Source of the DNA: Nitrospirales bacterium
Lineage (GTDB): Bacteria; Nitrospirota; Nitrospiria; Nitrospirales; UBA8639
DNA: 7,745 bases
Direction of reading: 5' to 3'
NCBI GenBank assembly: GCA_021604265.1
Contig: BQIY01000088.1
Location: forward strand, 1-7,745
Below, one piece after another: positions 6,329 through 7,745 of the stretch; the stretch's first letter is position 1; each line of letters opens with the position of its first letter. The notes beneath the pieces are model-generated. The model was not told the origin of the DNA. It saw only the letters and a list, made by a program, of their open reading frames with translations, and searched no databases. Position numbers and translations under genes: made by a program.

Positions 6329-7745
6329 ATGTATACATCCTATGCGTCTTTTTCACTCGCGTGTACGTTCGCTATCGCTTCCACGTTAATGAGTTCCACG
6401 CCTGTTCAAGCACAAGAAACCGACATTACACAAACACCCAATTCAGTCAATGCGGGAATCAAAAAGTCATTACAAGATCAAATTGGCGCCGGACGCGGCG
6501 ATATCAACACGCCAAATTCATCGTTATACATTATCAATCGTGATCCGTTTCGTTCTATTCGCCGAGGACGCAATCTCTTTCAACGAAAATTTACCGTCGC
6601 GCAAGGCTCTGGGCCTCGAACAGGCGACGGCCGAGGTGATATCGAAAACGACGGATCAATTGGCGCAGGACTCGCGGATAGTTGCGCCGCCTGCCATGGA
6701 CGGCCACGAGGCTCGGCAGGCTTCGGCGGCGACGTATTTACCAGGCCTGACAGCCGGGACGCTCCGCATTTGTTTGGGCTTGGTATTGTAGAAATGCTAG
6801 GTGACGAAATTACCCAGGACCTCCGAGCTATCAAGAATGGAGCGAGCGAACGTGCTCAAAAAACTGGCCGAAATGTCTCCGCAAAACTCCAGAGCAAAGG
6901 CATTTCGTATGGGGTTATCAGAGCACTACCCGATGGAGCCGTGGATACCACGGGAGTCAAGGGCGTCAATGCTGATTTACGTGTACGTCCTTTCTTTCAC
7001 GAAGGTGGAACAATTTCTATTCGTGAATTTGTGGTAGGAGCACTCAATGCTGAAATGGGACTTGAAGCCTTTGACCCCGACCTCGCAAAGGCTGCATCAG
7101 GAGGGAACATTACGACACCAGCGGGCATGGTACTCGACGGGTCCATTGATACAATTGAAGCACCACCGGTTTCAAGTACAAGTGATGACTCAGATCTCGA
7201 CGGAGTAGCTAACGAAATTCCCGTCAGTCTTGTCGATCATATGGAATTTTATTTATTGAACTATTTCAAACCGGCCACCCACCGGAAAACTCTTCGCGTT
7301 CGGCTAGGGGAAAGAATCTTTAAGCAAAGTAAATGCACGAGTTGTCATATTCCCTCGTTAATCATTGAACGTGATCGACGAGTCGCAGACGTTGAAACAA
7401 CATATAATGCACAAAAAGGGTCATTCAATCGGCTCTTCTCCGTCGCCACGCCACTTGCTCAGGCTACCCCGAACTCAGGCAACCCTCCTGTGAAAAAGCC
7501 CATGGGAAAACGTTTTGTCGTCAAAAATATCTTTGCCGATTTTAAACGTCACGATCTCGGGCCTAATTTCTGGGAACGAAATTTCGATGGAACTATCACA
7601 AAAGAGTTTATGACTGAACCCTTATGGGGAGTGGGCTCAACTGCTCCATATGGTCATGATGGGCGGAGCATTAACCTTTGGTCTGTCATTATGCGTCATG
7701 GGGGTGAAGCCCAGGCATCGCGAAACCGCTTTGCCCGGCTTTCAG
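6329..7745 (+). CDS. Exported di-heme cytochrome c, DHOR/DUF1111-type (3'-truncated)
   Basis: The first 472 residues are visible and the frame is open at the window end. A signal peptide (1-28) ends in PVQA, so the protein is exported to the periplasm or beyond. Two c-type heme sites are present: SCAACH (Cys119, Cys122, His123) and KCTSCH (Cys336, Cys339, His340), about 217 residues apart. Around them are family signatures: APHLFGLGIVEML (145-157), an Asp-rich loop DDSDLDG (286-292) that may bind calcium, GERIFKQSKCTSC (327-339), and LWGVGSTAPYGHDGRS (432-447) then HGGEA (457-461). These fit the di-heme oxidoreductase group related to bacterial cytochrome c peroxidases and MauG. A RoxA-like rubber oxygenase is a more distant alternative with a similar heme layout. 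The physiological substrate is unknown. Most of the family's usual length appears present, so only the end is missing. Confidence 0.88.
   Translation, partial: MYTSYASFSLACTFAIASTLMSSTPVQAQETDITQTPNSVNAGIKKSLQDQIGAGRGDINTPNSSLYIINRDPFRSIRRGRNLFQRKFTVAQGSGPRTGDGRGDIENDGSIGAGLADSCAACHGRPRGSAGFGGDVFTRPDSRDAPHLFGLGIVEMLGDEITQDLRAIKNGASERAQKTGRNVSAKLQSKGISYGVIRALPDGAVDTTGVKGVNADLRVRPFFHEGGTISIREFVVGALNAEMGLEAFDPDLAKAASGGNITTPAGMVLDGSIDTIEAPPVSSTSDDSDLDGVANEIPVSLVDHMEFYLLNYFKPATHRKTLRVRLGERIFKQSKCTSCHIPSLIIERDRRVADVETTYNAQKGSFNRLFSVATPLAQATPNSGNPPVKKPMGKRFVVKNIFADFKRHDLGPNFWERNFDGTITKEFMTEPLWGVGSTAPYGHDGRSINLWSVIMRHGGEAQASRNRFARLS

Noticed and set aside
6450..6791. Possible frameshifted start of the cytochrome gene
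   Set aside because: Reading from the ATG at 6329 gives one uninterrupted frame through both heme motifs to the window end, so no frameshift is needed.

Overview
The window reads as chromosomal DNA from a Gram-negative bacterium, probably aquatic or marine, with base composition near half G+C by eye and all genes on the + strand. The taxon is an inference. The sortase and its target match a pair known mainly from marine Proteobacteria, and a Nitrospirota host with similar genes cannot be excluded.

Layout. (1) Positions 2-1179 hold the end of a two-gene sortase operon: the C-terminal part of a VIT/von Willebrand-type sortase target protein (cut by the window edge), then, two bases after its stop, the dedicated sortase. 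(2) Positions 1180-1904 are a long non-coding gap with several inverted repeats and a possible promoter near its end. (3) Positions 1905-5783 hold a tight two-gene unit, separated by 27 bases, encoding two secreted proteins: an M12B (reprolysin/ADAM-like) zinc metalloprotease with an Ig-like domain and two tandem copies of an unrecognised ~172-residue domain, and a four-part GbpA-like AA10 lytic polysaccharide monooxygenase (LPMO) ending in a CBM73-like chitin-binding module. (4) Positions 5784-6328 are a second gap that opens with a strong hairpin just after the LPMO stop. (5) From 6329 to the window end runs a secreted/periplasmic di-heme cytochrome c of the DHOR (di-heme oxidoreductase, DUF1111-type) family, cut at its 3' end.

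How they may work together. The sortase would process and anchor its one target at the cell envelope. The protease and LPMO are spaced for co-transcription and are both exported. Together they suggest attack on a protein-chitin composite such as crustacean cuticle, or on a glycoprotein-coated surface. The di-heme protein has its own ribosome site and possible promoters. A link to LPMO redox chemistry is only a speculation from position.

The most interesting points are the protease-LPMO pairing, the ungapped duplication (about 55% identical by hand count) of an unknown C-terminal domain in the protease, a sortase target whose sorting signal departs from LPxT, and nested inverted repeats upstream of the protease.
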